The notes under the pieces: model-generated
What the model was told of the DNA's origin: nothing
The model's database searches: none
Seen by the model: the letters and a program-made list of their open reading frames with translations, nothing else
Shown: positions 10,208-21,642 of the stretch, piece after piece
How positions within the stretch are numbered: the stretch's first letter is position 1
Layout: each line of letters begins with the position of its first letter
Program-made: the position numbers and the translations under genes
NCBI GenBank assembly: GCA_019973155.2
Contig: BPQB01000126.1
Location: 1 to 58,691 of the forward strand
Source of the DNA: Phanerochaete sordida
Lineage: Eukaryota; Basidiomycota; Agaricomycetes; Polyporales; Phanerochaetaceae
Reading direction: 5' to 3'
Length of the DNA: 58,691 nt

Positions 10208-11063
10208 CCTTAGTCTAAGCGCCGTGACAAATACGCGTCAACAACGCGGTCAGCCGCCGAGACGCGTTGGCCCTCAAATACCCGCTCGTCCTCGCTCCGT
10301 TCCCCCACCACCTCTTCTTCTCTCACTACCACCATGTCACCCATCTCTTCGCCTTTGATCCTCTTTTTCTAGTTTCTGGGCTTCGTAAACCCCACCGTGC
10401 GACGGTACACCGGCTGGTGGGGCCCTCAAGTTCCCGGATGGCGCGCCACACCGCCGTCCGTGGCCGTTCCCGACCTTGCAATCAGCTTCGTCGACGGAAT
10501 CCCTGGGATACTCAACAATGGCGTATCTTCGTCTCCGTCTGGGTCTCTCTGGGTGTGTCCTCGCTGCTCGTTTTTGTCGGCCACCCCGGGCCACACGACC
10601 AGCTCCGACCTCGAAATGGCCCCGACGAGGACTCGCGACTGTCAGCCTCATCTCGCAGCTCCCTCGCTCCTGACGATGGGCTAACTCTTTGATCTCTGAC
10701 CTTTCGCTGCTCGACGTTGTTTCGTGCTTGACCCTCGAGCTATCTATGACGCTGCTGTGCTCGAACCCTGCGCCGACCTGTTCGTCGCTGCTTCCCTTGT
10801 CCATCGTCGGTCCTACTCCTCGCTCTCGTCTACTGTCATTGCTAGTCCCTGCCTGCTCTGCATTTCTCTCGAGTGCATCTGCGCTCATGTAGCGGTCTCT
10901 GGGCAAATTCGGCACCTGGAACTGGCGGCGTCTCGAACGGCGGCGGGCAAGACCGACGCGAATACAAGTCGCGCCAGCAGGCGCGCGCAAGCGGTCTGAC
11001 ATAGTCAGGGGTGGTGGTGGGACAAGACCTGGCGAAGGCAAGCCGTGCTCTTTCGAGTCACGC
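10208..11063 (+). repeat. Unit 1 of a four-copy ~1 kb repeat, possible transcript
   Basis: Begins with a promoter-like block (GCCGTGACAAATACG, CAACAACGCGGTCAGCC, CTCAAATACCCGCTCGTCC), then TCTCTCACTACCACCATGTC, which looks like a fungal 5' leader and start codon. It ends with GGTGGTGGTGGGACAAGACC running into the F-box stop at 11064. Related blocks occur at 12474, 15163 and 46560. Open frames differ between copies because of 1-4 base indels, so a conserved protein is not supported. It may be a non-coding transcript, a decayed gene or a retroelement remnant. Confidence 0.5.
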
Positions 11064-12248
11064 TCAAGGCGCTGGTACGCCCTCAACTAGTGTACACGGC
11101 CGCTCATCCTCGTACATATCAACATGCTCACGCACGTCTTTCGGTAGCTCCTTCCAGTCGAATTCCATTACGAAGCATGGCCCGCGCTCTTCAGAGCCCT
11201 CTAGCTGGGAGATGCCTGTCCAATTCCTTCAACAGTGCGGTGAGTGTTTGTAGTTCACTTCGAATTGCGCAAGGTATTACTCACATGAGCTGGAACCAGG
11301 AACCAACATTGCTGGCCACCACCAAGATATCTCGGTGCGCCCACGTCTTCGGAAATAAGTCTTCCCGGCCATCCGGCAAGTGAGGCATGGTCCTCAGAAA
11401 GTCGTTCAATTGGTCGCTAGACATTCGCTTCCCTAAGCTATGACAGACATATATTTCAGCACCAGTGCATCACTGGCAAAATCACGCTTACACTTCACCT
11501 AGAGCCGTCAAATAGTCGTGAACTGTGATACCATGTTTATTCTCCGGCTGTACCTCCGATTCGAGATACTCTTGGTCGTGAAGGTTGAGCATGTAGAAGC
11601 TGGTGAGGAACGGGAACGTCGCAAATGACCGCAAAGCAACCGGGTGCTGCTTCAGCAGATCTGCCCGCGACCACCCAGGAGTGTCGTCTTTCCTGATGAA
11701 GGCGCATTGCTTGATCTGCTTTCTCAGTTGGAGCTCCTCACAGAGCGGGTGCGGGAAGTCGCTGTTGAGGCCGAGGCGTCCAAGGAGAGAGCTCGGCGTG
11801 ATCTCTCCACCACCGACCGCGTAGGCCTCTCCCGGCGTCACGGCTTTGCTGGAGTCCCACTCTGGCCACTGCTCGGCAGCTTCTTGTATGCGCTTCTCTG
11901 AGACGAAATTATAGACAGACATCAACACGATAGAATAACCACAGACGCACGGTTCTCCTCTAGGCGCGCGACCCCGCACGCGCCGTCCGCACATACCCAC
12001 GCATGCTCCGCGCACTTCACGCCGACGCGCCTCCACGTCCGCTCGCCGTCGCGCTCGAAGTCGTTCAGGCCCAGCCCGTTCGCGCGCACGAGCGCACGCC
12101 AGAAGCCGCGCACGCCTGCGGCGCCTTCGTAGCACGCCTGCGTGCGCGCGCAGAGCTGCAGGAAGCAGACGTGCGTGAGGAGGTCGGTCGGCGCGATGTG
12201 TGCTTTGATGGCGAGGAGGAGCTCGTTCGCCAGGTCGAGCAGGCTCAT
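11064..12248 (-). CDS. F-box-like protein, copy 1
   Basis: Four exons (12248-11951, 11897-11492, 11437-11285, 11226-11064) give 1020 coding bases (339 aa) in frame. The N-terminus MSLLDLANELLLAIKAHI with LTHVCFLQLCART is F-box-like (LPxELL...IxxxDLLxxxxVC). The middle holds a conserved block, IKQCAFIRKDD, LLKQHPVALRSFATFPFL and GITVHDYLTALGE, shared with all relatives here. The C-terminal part (DLFPKTWAH, VGSWFQLM, NWTGI, FVMEFDWKEL) completes the family pattern. F-box proteins usually link SKP1-cullin ubiquitin ligases to targets; that role is inferred from the N-terminal motif only. It converges on repeat unit 1. An upstream ATG at 12314 would add 22 residues, but the MSLLDL start matches the paralogues. 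Confidence 0.75.
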
Positions 12249-12473
12249 AGTGGTTGTGGAGGTCGTCGTTGACGGGAGGACGGGCTGGCGGCGTCCGTGC
12301 GTGGTGGTGGGCACGCCGTCGCCGCGTGCAGACCGCGTGTTCGTCGTGCGCCTGCAGCCGCCTCGCGGTCACGCCAGGATGCGCTGGACGGGATGCATTC
12401 ACGTGAGATATACGCAGAGTCTGCCATCGTCGCAAGGAACCTCGGAGTCGCTGTTCGCGAGGCCGGCGACGTT

Positions 12474-13755
12474 CTGAGCGCCGTGCCAAATACATGCCAA
12501 CAACGCGGTCAGCCACCGGGACACGTTGGCGTTGTTTGGTCGCGTGGCCACCCTCTGCCAGCCTCAAATACCGACTCGTCCTGGCTCTGTTCCCCCGCCT
12601 CCTCTTATTCTCTCACCACCACCATGTCTCCGTATTGGCCCCTCTCTTCTAGCTTCTGGGCTGCGTGAACCCCGCCGTGCGACGGTACACCGGCTGGCGG
12701 GGCCCTCAAGTTCCCGGATGGCGCGCCATACCGCCGTCGGTGGCCATGCTCGACTTCAAGCTTCATCGGCGGAACATCTGGGACACTCGAAAACGGCGTG
12801 TGTTTCTCCCTGTATTGGTCTGTCTAAGTGCGTTCTTTGGCCTCATGTTCGTCAGCCACCGCCGGGCCACAGGACCGATTCCAACCCCCGACCAGGACTC
12901 GCCACTGTCAGCCTCACATAGGGTCTCCCTCGCCCCTGTCGGTCATCTATCCCTTGATCTCTTACCTTCGACTGCTCATCGCTGTTTCCTGCTCGACTCT
13001 CGGGCTCTCTTGCGGTGCTCGCCTCGAATCTGTACGCCTCCGCCGCTTCCCTTGTCCATCTTCGGCCCTATACTCTTCGCTCTCGTCTCCTGTCATCGTT
13101 AGTCGCCTGCACTTCTCTCGGGTACAGCTGGACTTATGTGGTGGTCTCTGGCCCCACTCGGCGCCTGGAGCTGGCGTTACCCCGGACGGCAGCGGGAAAG
13201 TCCTACACGGAAACAAGTCGTGCCTCTTCCGACATGTGGCCATGCCGAATTCGTCGACAGGAGGCTCGGGACACACGACGAAGGCGTTTCTCCTGCCATA
13301 TCCTGAGTCCCTCTCCTCGCTGCTCTTGTTGGTCAGTTACCGCTGGGCCGCAGGACTGACTCCGACCTCGACATGGCCCGACCAGGACTTGCAAGTGTCA
13401 GCCTCACCTCGCAGCTACCTCTGCGGTAGGTCACCTCTTTTATCTCTGTCCTCTGGCTTCTCGACGCTTAGGGTTCCTCGAATATGTTCGCCGCCGCTTC
13501 CCTTGTCGCTCGTTTGTCCTACTCCTCGCTCTCGTCTACTGTCATTGCTAGTCCCTGTCTACTCTGCGTCTCTTCCGGATACATCTGAACCTATGAAATG
13601 GTCTCTGGGCGAACTGGCGGCGTCTCGAACGGCGGCCAACGCGAAGAAAAGTCGTGTCTCTTCCAACAGAAGGCGCGCGCAAGCAGTCTGACACAGTCAG
13701 GGGTGGTGGTGGGACAAGACCTGGCGAAGGCAAGTCGTGCTCTTCCGAGGCACGC
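12474..13755 (+). repeat. Unit 2 of the ~1 kb repeat, with internal duplication
   Basis: Starts with GCCGTGCCAAATACATGCC and CAACAACGCGGTCAGCC like units 1 and 3, followed by CTCACCACCACCATGTCTCC. The central block GTGCGACGGTACACCGGCTG, GGGGCCCTCAAGTTCCCGG is shared with units 1 and 3. A second partial copy of the middle (AGGCGTTTCTCC to CACCTCGCAGC) sits at about 13280-13640, so this unit is longer. The end GGTGGTGGTGGGACAAGACC runs into the F-box stop at 13756. Coding potential is unresolved. Confidence 0.5.
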
Positions 13756-14934
13756 TCAAGGCATTGGTACGTCGTCGACTACTGTACACGGCCGTGCATC
13801 CTCGTACATATCGACATGCTCACGCACGTCTTCCGGTAGCTTTTTGTAGTCGAACCGCATCACGAAGCACGGCCCGCGTTCCTCACAACGATCGATCATG
13901 TCGATGCCTGTCCAATTCCTTTACCAACGCGGTGAGCTTGCGTGGCTGAGTCCGAAGCTCACAATGCTTTACTCACATGAGCTGGAACCAGGAGCCAACT
14001 TTGCTGGCCACCACCAAGATATCCCGATGCGCCCACGTCTGCGGGAATAAGTCTTTTCGGCCATCAGGCAAATCATCCATGGGCTCCAGGAACTCGTCCA
14101 ATTGGTTACTCGACATCCGCTTTCCTAAGCTGTGAGGAGGGGGATATTTTTCAGCACTTGTGAATTGTCGGCGGAGCAATACTTACATCTCGGCTAGCGC
14201 AGTCAGATAGTCGTGGATCGTGATGCCGAGCTTGTTCTCCGGCTGCATGTGAGATAACAAACTCACTTGGTCGCTGAGCACGTAGAAGCTGGTGAGGAAT
14301 GGGAATGCCGCAAACGACCGCAACGCAATCGGGTGTTTCTTTAGCAGGTCTGCCCGTGACCAGCCAGGCAAATCGTCCTTCCTGATGAAGGCGCATTGCT
14401 TGATCTGCTTGCTCAGCTGGAGCTCCTCGCAAAGCGGGTGTGGGAAGTTGCTGTTGAAGCTCAAGCGTCCGAAGAGAGAGCTGGCTTTGACCCGTCCACG
14501 CGCGTTGTATGCCTCTCTGGGTGTGACGGCCTCACCGCAGTCCCACTCTGGCCACTGCTCGGCAGCTTCTTGTATGAGCTTTCCTGACATAAACTTATAG
14601 ACCGACATCAATACAGCAGAATAACCGCATACGTACGGTTCTCCTCCAGGCGCGCGACCCCGCACGCGTCGTCCACGCACGTCCACGCATGCTCCGCGCA
14701 CTTCACACCGACGCGCCTCCACGTCCGCTCGCCGTCGCGCTCGAAGTCGTTCAGGCCCAGGCCGTTCGCGCGCACGAGCGCACGCCAGAATCCGCGCGCG
14801 GCCGCGGCGCCCTCGTAGCACGCGTGCGTGCGCGCGCAGAGCTGCAGGAAGCAGACGTGCGTGAGGAGGTCGGTTGGCGCGATGTGTGCTTTGATCGCGA
14901 GGAGGAGCTCGTTGGGGAGATCGAGGAGGCTCAT
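13756..14934 (-). CDS. F-box-like protein, copy 2
   Basis: Close paralogue of copy 1 in the same four-exon layout. Exon 1 is 298 bases, as in copy 1 (MSLLDLPNELLLAIKAHIAP, ARTHACYEGAAAARGFWRAL). The second exon reads KLIQEAAEQWPEWDCGEAV, then LLKKHPIALRSFAAFPFL and GITIHDYLTALAE. The last exon ends RPCTVVDDVPMP and TGA at 13756-13758. Introns occupy the same positions and phases as in copy 1. It is the middle member of a tandem triplicate with copies 1 and 3 and converges on repeat unit 2. No disabling change was seen. An F-box role in ubiquitin-ligase targeting is inferred only. Confidence 0.75.
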
Positions 14935-15162
14935 GGTGAAGGTCGTAGTGGAAGTCGTGGTCAAAGGACAGCTAGGCTGGCGGCGTCCGTGCATGGGCAC
15001 GCGGGCGCCGCGCGCGGACCGCGTGTTCGTCGTACGCCTGCAGCCGCGTCGCGCTCACGCCAGGATGCGGTGGATGATGCATGGGATTTACGAAGAGTCT
15101 GCCATCGTCGCAGGAAAGAACCTCGGAGTCGCTGTTCGCGAGGCTGGCGACGTTGTCCTGAG

Positions 15163-16010
15163 CACCGTGCCAAATGCATGCCAACAACGCGGTCAGCCGC
15201 GCGGGACGCCAGCCTCAAATACTCGCTCGTCCTCGCCTCGTTCTCCCACCACCTCTTCTTCTCTCACCACCACCACCGTGTCTCCGTGCTGGCCTCCCTC
15301 TATTTTTTTTGGTCTGCGGCAACCTCACCGTGCGACGGTACGCCGGCTGGTGGGGCCCTCAAGTTACCGGATGGCGCGCCACACCGCCGTCCGTGGCCAC
15401 ACACAACATCAAGCCTGGGTATTCAGAGAAAAAAATCAGCTGTAATACTCAACGGCGGCGCCCGTTTTTTTCTGCGCCTAGGCATCCTTGGTGCTTGTCA
15501 GTAATCGCCAGGCCACAAGACCAACCCAGCATGGGCATAGCCCCGCCCAGAACTAGCCGCCGCCACTGTCAGCCTCATCTAGCATCTCGCTCGCTTATGA
15601 CGACCGTTACTGATACGATCTCCGCTCATGGGCTGCTCAACGCTCGGCTTCTCTGTGATGCTGTGATGCTGTTTTGCCCGACTCTGTTCGCCGCCACTTC
15701 GCTCGTGGCCGTCTCATCTGTCGAACTCTTCGAATCCGCACTCCGAACGCTCTGGCTACTTTCTGCCAGTGAGCTGCTTCTCGAACCTCGTTAGCGTACA
15801 GCTGGGTTCAAGCGGTGATCCTCTGGCGACCTTGACACTTGATACTAGCGGCTCGCGGCGGTGTCTTGGAAGGTGGCGCGGCGGGCAAGTCCCACGCGAA
15901 GACAAGTCGTGTCTCTTCCGACAGCTGGCGCGCGCAAGCGGTCTGACGAAGTCAGGGGTGGTGGTGGGACAAGACCTGGCGAAGACAAGTCGCGCCCTTG
16001 TGGGACGCGC
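15163..16010 (+). repeat. Unit 3 of the ~1 kb repeat
   Basis: Shares the opening CACCGTGCCAAATGCATGCC and CAACAACGCGGTCAGCC, the block GTGCGACGGTACGCCGGCTG, GGGGCCCTCAAGTTACCGG, and the closing GGTGGTGGTGGGACAAGACC with units 1 and 2. A 206-codon open frame (15174-15794) is present but is not conserved in the other units, so I do not call it a gene. The unit ends at the F-box stop at 16011. Confidence 0.5.
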
Positions 16011-17195
16011 TCAAGGCACTGGTACGTCGTCGACTACTGTACATCGCCGCGCAAACTTGTACGTAGCGAGATGCTCACGCGCATCTTCCGCCAGCTCTTT
16101 GTACTCAAACCATGTCATGAAGTACGGTCCGCCCTCTCGAATACGACTGCCTGTCGTGATACCTGTCCAGTTCCTTCGTGGATACGGTAAGCTTCCGGGT
16201 ACGCCTTTGCATGGCCTTTCACTCACATAAGCTGGAACCATGACCCTACCCGACTGGCTGCTTTCAGGACGTCCCTATGCCCCCAAGTCGACGGAAATAT
16301 GTCTTCTCGATCCTTCGGCATGTTGTTTGCCCAGTCCATGAACTCGTCCAGCTGATCGCAGGACATCCGCTTCCCGAGGCTTCACAGCCCAAAGTGCCTG
16401 AGCTTTTCGCTCCTACCATCATCAAATCGACACGTACATTTTGGACAGTGTGATCAAGTAGTCATGGACTGTGATACCGTGCTCATTTTCCGCTTGCAAT
16501 CTGTAGCTCCCAAAGTCCTCGTTGTCGAAACTGAGCGTCTTGAAGTGGGTGAGGAACGGGAACGTCGCAAAAGAGCGCAGGGCGATGGGATGGCTCGCCA
16601 GCAGGTCGTCGTGGGACCAGCCCGACAGGTTCTGTTGCCTAATAAACGCGCATTTCGCGACCTGCCTGCTCAGCTCGGATTCCGCGTGAAAAGGAACCGG
16701 AAAGTTGCTGTTGAAGCTCAGGCGGCCGAGGAGCGGGTTCGCCGCGATACAACGGCGCCACGCCGCGTACGACTCTTCGGGCGACACTGCCCTGCCGAAG
16801 TCCCACTCCGACCACTCCTTGGCCGTGTCCTGCATGAGCTTCCCTGCGACGGACTTTCAGGCTGAGCATCGACGCGACAGAACGGCCACGGACGCACGGT
16901 TGTCCTCGAGGCGCGCGACGCCGCACGCGCCCTCGCGGCACGTCCACGCATGCTCCGCGCACTGCACGCCGACGCGCACCCAGGTCCGCTCGCTGTCACC
17001 CTCGAGGGCGTGCAGCCCGAGGCCGTTCGCCCGCACGAGCGCACGCCAGAAGCCGGGCTCCGCGGCGCTGTCGTCGTAGCACGCCTCCGTGCGCTCGCAG
17101 AGCTGGTGGTAGCAGGCGTGCGTGAGGAGGTCGGCAGGGTCGATGTGCGCTTTGATCGCGAGGAGGAGCTCGTTGGGCAGGTCGAGCAGGCCCAT
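16011..17195 (-). CDS. F-box-like protein, copy 3
   Basis: The most divergent of the tandem triplicate, but the full pattern is kept. It starts MGLLDLPNELLLAIKAHIDP at 17195 and continues ACYHQLCERTEACYDDSAAE. The second exon contains QDTAKEWSEWDFG, LLASHPIALRSFATFPFL and GITVHDYLITLSK. The third exon uses the acceptor before CCTCGGGAAGCGG (GKRMSCDQLDEFM, then DIFPSTWGHRDVL and VGSWFQLM). The last exon is NWTGI...GGPYFMTWFEYKELAED and VVDDVPVP with TGA at 16011-16013. Function is inferred as for copy 1. The separation of the three copies by units of 2.2-2.7 kb shows that each F-box gene was duplicated together with its repeat. Confidence 0.7.
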
Positions 17196-17414
17196 GGTGG
17201 TGGTGGGTGGTCAGCGAAGCTGGGAGCGTCCGCGGGTGGCGCAGGGCAGGTGGTCGTCGCGTGCACGCCGCGTGTTCGTCGTGCGCCAAGCTTGCTGCCG
17301 CGACGCGCGCCCGCCAGGACGCCTACGCGGCACCGGAACGACGATGCATAGACACGACTGATATTCCCATCTTTCTGTTGATACGATGACATGACGAACC
17401 GCAGCCAGAATCCA

Positions 17415-17730
17415 AGGTTCAGAGAACAGCCTTCGCCTCCTCCCTGTCGACCTGGATCGCGACGTGTCCGGGTAACACGCCGTGCCCGCTACCAAACTGC
17501 GAGAACGCATCAGATCCAACCGACGCTTCAAAGGTATATCCACGCGCACCGATCGCGAGTGTGAGTCCGAGGTCGTCTCGGGCACGTCGGGCTTGTACGA
17601 GAGCCCCGAGAAGTGGCGGATCGCGGAGCTTCCCTGCGGGGTCAGCCTGATGCTCGCCGCGCCGTGCATCTCGTGCCTAAACCAGTCTCGCGCGTTCAGT
17701 CTGTGAGTGGGGGTGAGCAGAAGAACGAGA
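17415..17730 (-). pseudogene. Unrecognised protein fragment with frame change
   Basis: The minus strand reads ARDWFRHEMHGAASIRL and SAIRHFSGLSYKPDVPE in one frame. It then continues sensibly in another frame as IGARGYTFEASVG, FGSGHGVLPGHVAIQVDREE before a stop. The change of frame between two protein-like stretches suggests a broken 3' end of an enzyme gene or an unseen intron. I cannot name the family. The rest of 17196-18198 holds nothing I can support. Confidence 0.35.
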
Positions 17731-18198
17731 AGACGGATCGCGCGCGTACGAAGCAAGCAGGCAGTTCTCGTACACTGGAGGTCGTAGAGGTCAGCGCGTT
17801 CAGTCCAGAAGGCGGCGAGAAGTGGACGTACGGCCGGTCACGGGCGACAGGACTACATGGAACCGTCAGCATGATTCGAGAACTGCAGACGATGCGCGCT
17901 TACAAGCGAGGAAGACGAAGTTACGGGGCATTGTAGCGTGCTAGACTCACTGAAGACTGAGATACACTCCCTGCATGCACAGACCTGGGACGCACCGTGA
18001 TCATACAAACGAGCCAGAACGCACTGGATCAAAAACTCAGTATGAGCCTCAGGAGAAATGGAACACTGCGCACCTTGTCACCAATCCGCTATTGATGATG
18101 TACACTGTCAGGGTCTTCAACAAAGAGCGTGTCCTGCAAGCGACTGGTCAGAAAATCCCAAACCCAGGGACAGTATCTCATGGCCCCACGACCCGCAC

Positions 18199-19540
18199 CT
18201 AGATGACGCGTTCTGACCACGCCGGTACATGAACCAGCACACGCAGACGGCGACGTAGAAGTCGGTCACCACGATGACGGCCAAGATTGTGAGGAATAGA
18301 TCCTAAGTTACATCAGCCAGACTGTTGCTCGCGGCATCGAGTCTAGGTCGCTTACGCTGATATTCTGAGGCTGGTATAAGGTGCCCAGAATTATCCTACA
18401 AGCGAGAGATGAAATCGGTCAGAGAGACATACGTGATGTAGGATGTATCGCTTACACTCGTGCTGCGACGGCTGGTAGATAGATCAGCTCCTTGTATTGA
18501 CGAGAGAGAAAAGAGCTCGCCATTTGTCGCGCCTGTGGAAACGTCTTGCTCAGATGCCAATCTTTTGGGAATGAGAAACCGAGGGCGTACCGACGATGAA
18601 GAGTTGACAAACAAGCTAAATTTATCGTGAGAAAGAGCTTGTAGCGAAAAGACAACCGTCGGCGTACAGGTGGGACGATCAGCGCGAGACACCTATCGCT
18701 CACTGGCAGACTTCGTCAGATTTCGGTTGCGGCCTACCAGACGGCCGTGTGGGACCTACATATCCAGACGCGGTACATGAACCAGCTAGAGTCACATCAG
18801 CATGTTTGTGTCAGCGAGAAGAAGAAGCCATACCTTCGGACGATGAGGTCACTTGCCATCTGACCAGAGACAGCAAGGTTTAGGCGCTACTCGAGCAGAA
18901 GCAGGGAAGACTTACGGTCACAATTGTACTGGCCTGAAGGCACACAGTCGAGTTAATCTGAATGGCCAGGCTCGTGCACTCTAAGACCCACCGCGACAGA
19001 CCTACGAAGAAAATCAGTCAGCCGGACCATGATAGACTTTGAATTACGTACCATGGCACTTGCCCGGGAACAAGGATCTTGCCTACGCTGCTCACAAGAA
19101 GACTGAATTGATGTTAGTCGTCCAGCCGCGCAGGTCATAGCGATAATGGACGCACATATACACAGGGTGTATCGTGAACGCGATGTGTAGCGAACTCAAA
19201 AACCTATCATTTGAAATCGTTAACATCCAACTTCATCTGTCCAAGGAAGACTTACAGCAGTGCCCATATCTGCACCGCACCCGTCAGCCACCAGATATGT
19301 GAACGGGGTGAACAGCATACCGAGTACTTCAGCATGGCTCCTTCTCTTGAGAACCGCCTGAAGAATGTGAAGCACTGTTGGCAGAACACGCCGTAGAGTC
19401 TTCGTATAGTCAGCACGGACAATCCAGCATATGTTGAATACGACGTACAGTATCCGTGCAAATCCACCGAGTAGCAGCGCGCCAAGCGTCTCGTTGAGCA
19501 CCGACGCCGGCGGGACGAGCGGAGCGAGCGGGCTGTCCAT
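18199..19540 (-). CDS. DUF6534 membrane protein (possibly decayed)
   Basis: It starts at 19540 with MDSPLAPLVPPASVLNETLG and ALLLGG, the usual opening of basidiomycete DUF6534 proteins. An intron then leads to LLYGVFCQQCFTFFRRFSRE and LKYS. A 14-base micro-exon (ATATGGGCACTGCT) restores the family helix IWALLFLSSLHIAFTIHPVY. Later pieces include WVLECTSLAIQINSTVC, MASDLIVRSWFMYRVW and, near the end, LAVIVVTDFYVAVCVCWFMY with TAG at 18199-18201. Between 19130 and 18960 I could not find junctions that keep every piece in one frame, so either an exon is misplaced or the gene carries a frameshift. The role of DUF6534 is unknown; it is predicted to be multi-pass. Confidence 0.55.
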
Positions 19541-20189
19541 GTCGCCTAGTCTGAACCTGGTACAAGGGCGAGGGCGAGGGCAGCCTGCGCGAGGCATGGA
19601 CGCGGGCTGTATACATAGCGTCCTGGGCGCGCCCGGAAGAACGCTGGGGATATCTGCAGGGCCCGCCGCGCTGGCCTGGGCTTGCTGCTGCACGGAGGCC
19701 TTATCTGCGGTAGGACGTAACTCTCGCGGCGCGCGCGTGGTGTGACGGGCGGAGAAGAGGCACAGGTAGGGGGCGCTGCGCGCTTGTGCGGGCCTATGGG
19801 AACGGCGCGCCGGATGCGGGGCGAAGGGTGGTACTTCGCGTCGTCCGGCGGAGGCTGCGGTAGCTTAGCCTCAGATAACGGTCACCGCTCAGGATGCATG
19901 GAAGAAGGTTCGTAAGTGTGCATGGGCGCGAATGTGGACTGGACGCTTCACGTGGAGCTTCCAAGAAGTTCGTTGTTGCCGCGCAGTGGGTGGTATAGTA
20001 AGTCAGGAAACTACGAGGATCCACCTAACCACAGGTTTTGGTTCTGGGCAAGGTCGTCTCGTTCTATTCTCAAGATTGGCAATCTGTATCGAAGGACGTT
20101 TTACCACGACTTCCTCCGCAGTCAATGGAGCTACAGAGGGCAGCTGAGTGCCAAAGTTATGAGTGGGGAATGTAACTGAACGGGAAAGG
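19541..20189. other. No gene seen
   Basis: Upstream side of the DUF6534 gene. Short frames only, no recognisable family, repeat or RNA. Confidence 0.4.
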
Positions 20190-21345
20190 AGCTCACACGC
20201 GAGGACCTCAAACCAGATATTCGTTTCCAGTCAGACCGACTACGTCTTCCATAGCTTCCGGAAGGTCTCTTGACTCGAACTTCAACTCGGAATAGCGTCC
20301 GAAATCGTAGGCGTGATACTTGAAACCCGTCCACCAGCTGTCAGATAGGATCAGTAAGCTCGAAAACCAGGAAGCGCGGTCGATATACGTACGTGACTTT
20401 GAACCAGTCTCGCACCTGGCTGATAGCTGCAAGTATGTCGCGCATAGACCAATCCGGAAAAATGTCTTCAGGTTCTTCGTTCGGAATACGAGTTAGGCAG
20501 TCCCGATCCAAAGTTCCTGGACTGTCATCGTGTCCCTTCCGCTGGAATTGCTCTAGATCAGCGCTGTACCTAAGATCCTGTCAAGTGCGTACAAGATTCT
20601 CAAAGAATACGCGATGTCCGCCGCAATTATTCCCCCACCGTCGTGCATTTGAATGACAGCGAAGCCTGCTTCAAAGTCGATGGCATGGATTTGTGGGAAA
20701 CAGGCAAACGTCTGAGCAGCGACGGGGTGATCGTCAAGAATCTCGTCCGGGGGAGTCTGCTCCAGGTCTTGGTCTTCAGGGTGAAGGTATGCCGGGTCAC
20801 CGCCCTTTCCAGGACGTGGTTCTCCGCGAGTAATGGTCCTGAAAGCGACGTATTTGAAGACTGTACTTGGAATGAACGGTGCTTCGTCTGGGGATGGACC
20901 GATATTGGGAAGATTCTAGAACGTGTTGTCGAGGCACAAGGTGGGCCAGTCTTTCATTGCCTGCTCCATAGCATGATCTGAAGGGGCCGTCGTGAGGTCA
21001 AATGTCAGCAAAGGAGGTGTCACAACACGTACAGTTTTCTCCAAGTCGCGCCTCCCCGCAACCTGAATGTTTGCACACCCACGCACGTCTCGCGCACTCT
21101 ATCGCGATACCTCGCCAATCTCAGTCGTCCACATGCTCATAAGTGCCCCGTCCTAGCCCGTTCGCGCGAAGCAGACGCCTACAGTACGTGTGGCCGAGCG
21201 AGACGTAGCAAGCCGAGGTGCGCTGGCAAAGCAGGTAGTAGCAAACATTGCTGAGAATGTCGTGAGAGTCCAACGACTCCTCATCATCATAAGCAGCTCG
21301 TTGGGAAGGTCTCAGAGGCACTTGGGGATGGGCGACATGAGCGTG
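20190..21345 (-). pseudogene. F-box-like protein, copy 7 (broken)
   Basis: The start region reads MSPIPK at 21345, like copy 6 (MSPIPR), followed by a TGA and then DLPNELL. After a frame change it continues HDILSNVCYYLLCQRTSACY and LLRANGLGRG. The second exon begins DHAMEQAMKDWPTLC but meets a stop after NTF. Further on are HPEDQDLEQTPPDEILDDHP, AAQTFACFPQIHAIDFEAGF and DILAAISQVRDWFKVT. The tail is WWTGFKYHAYDFGRYSELKF. Two or more stops or frame changes make it a pseudogene. The order of blocks identifies it as a relative of copy 6 rather than of the tandem triplicate. Confidence 0.65.
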
Positions 21346-21642
21346 TGCTGCAGAAATGTCATCCAAGCGCGTAAATTCAGGCGGAATTCGAGCAGATATT
21401 CTTCGGCGCTTGGTGGGCGCGCGCAGGGCTTGCAACTCGCTTCCATCTCATCGTGTTCCTGTGCGACTTCAGGTCGCGTGCCTCCTCTTCTTTCCTAGGC
21501 ACTCAGGCCAAGCACCGACACATCGCGCTAGAGAATATTCTCTCGCGTTATCTGTCGTTCTCCCGGGACAAGCAACGCCGGTCGGCCGCGCGCCACCTGC
21601 GCGCCACAGTCACGGTAGTGCCAGAGACATCTCTCTCGCGCT

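Noticed and set aside
10337..11086. 249-codon minus-strand frame through repeat unit 1
   Set aside because: Arginine-rich, low-complexity translation typical of a GC-rich shadow; not conserved in the other units.
14689..15504. 271-codon frame opposite F-box copy 2
   Set aside because: Antisense shadow of GC-rich F-box exon 1. The same shadow appears opposite copies 1 and 3.
15174..15794. 206-codon plus-strand frame in repeat unit 3
   Set aside because: Not kept in units 1, 2 or 4, which differ by small indels in the same region.
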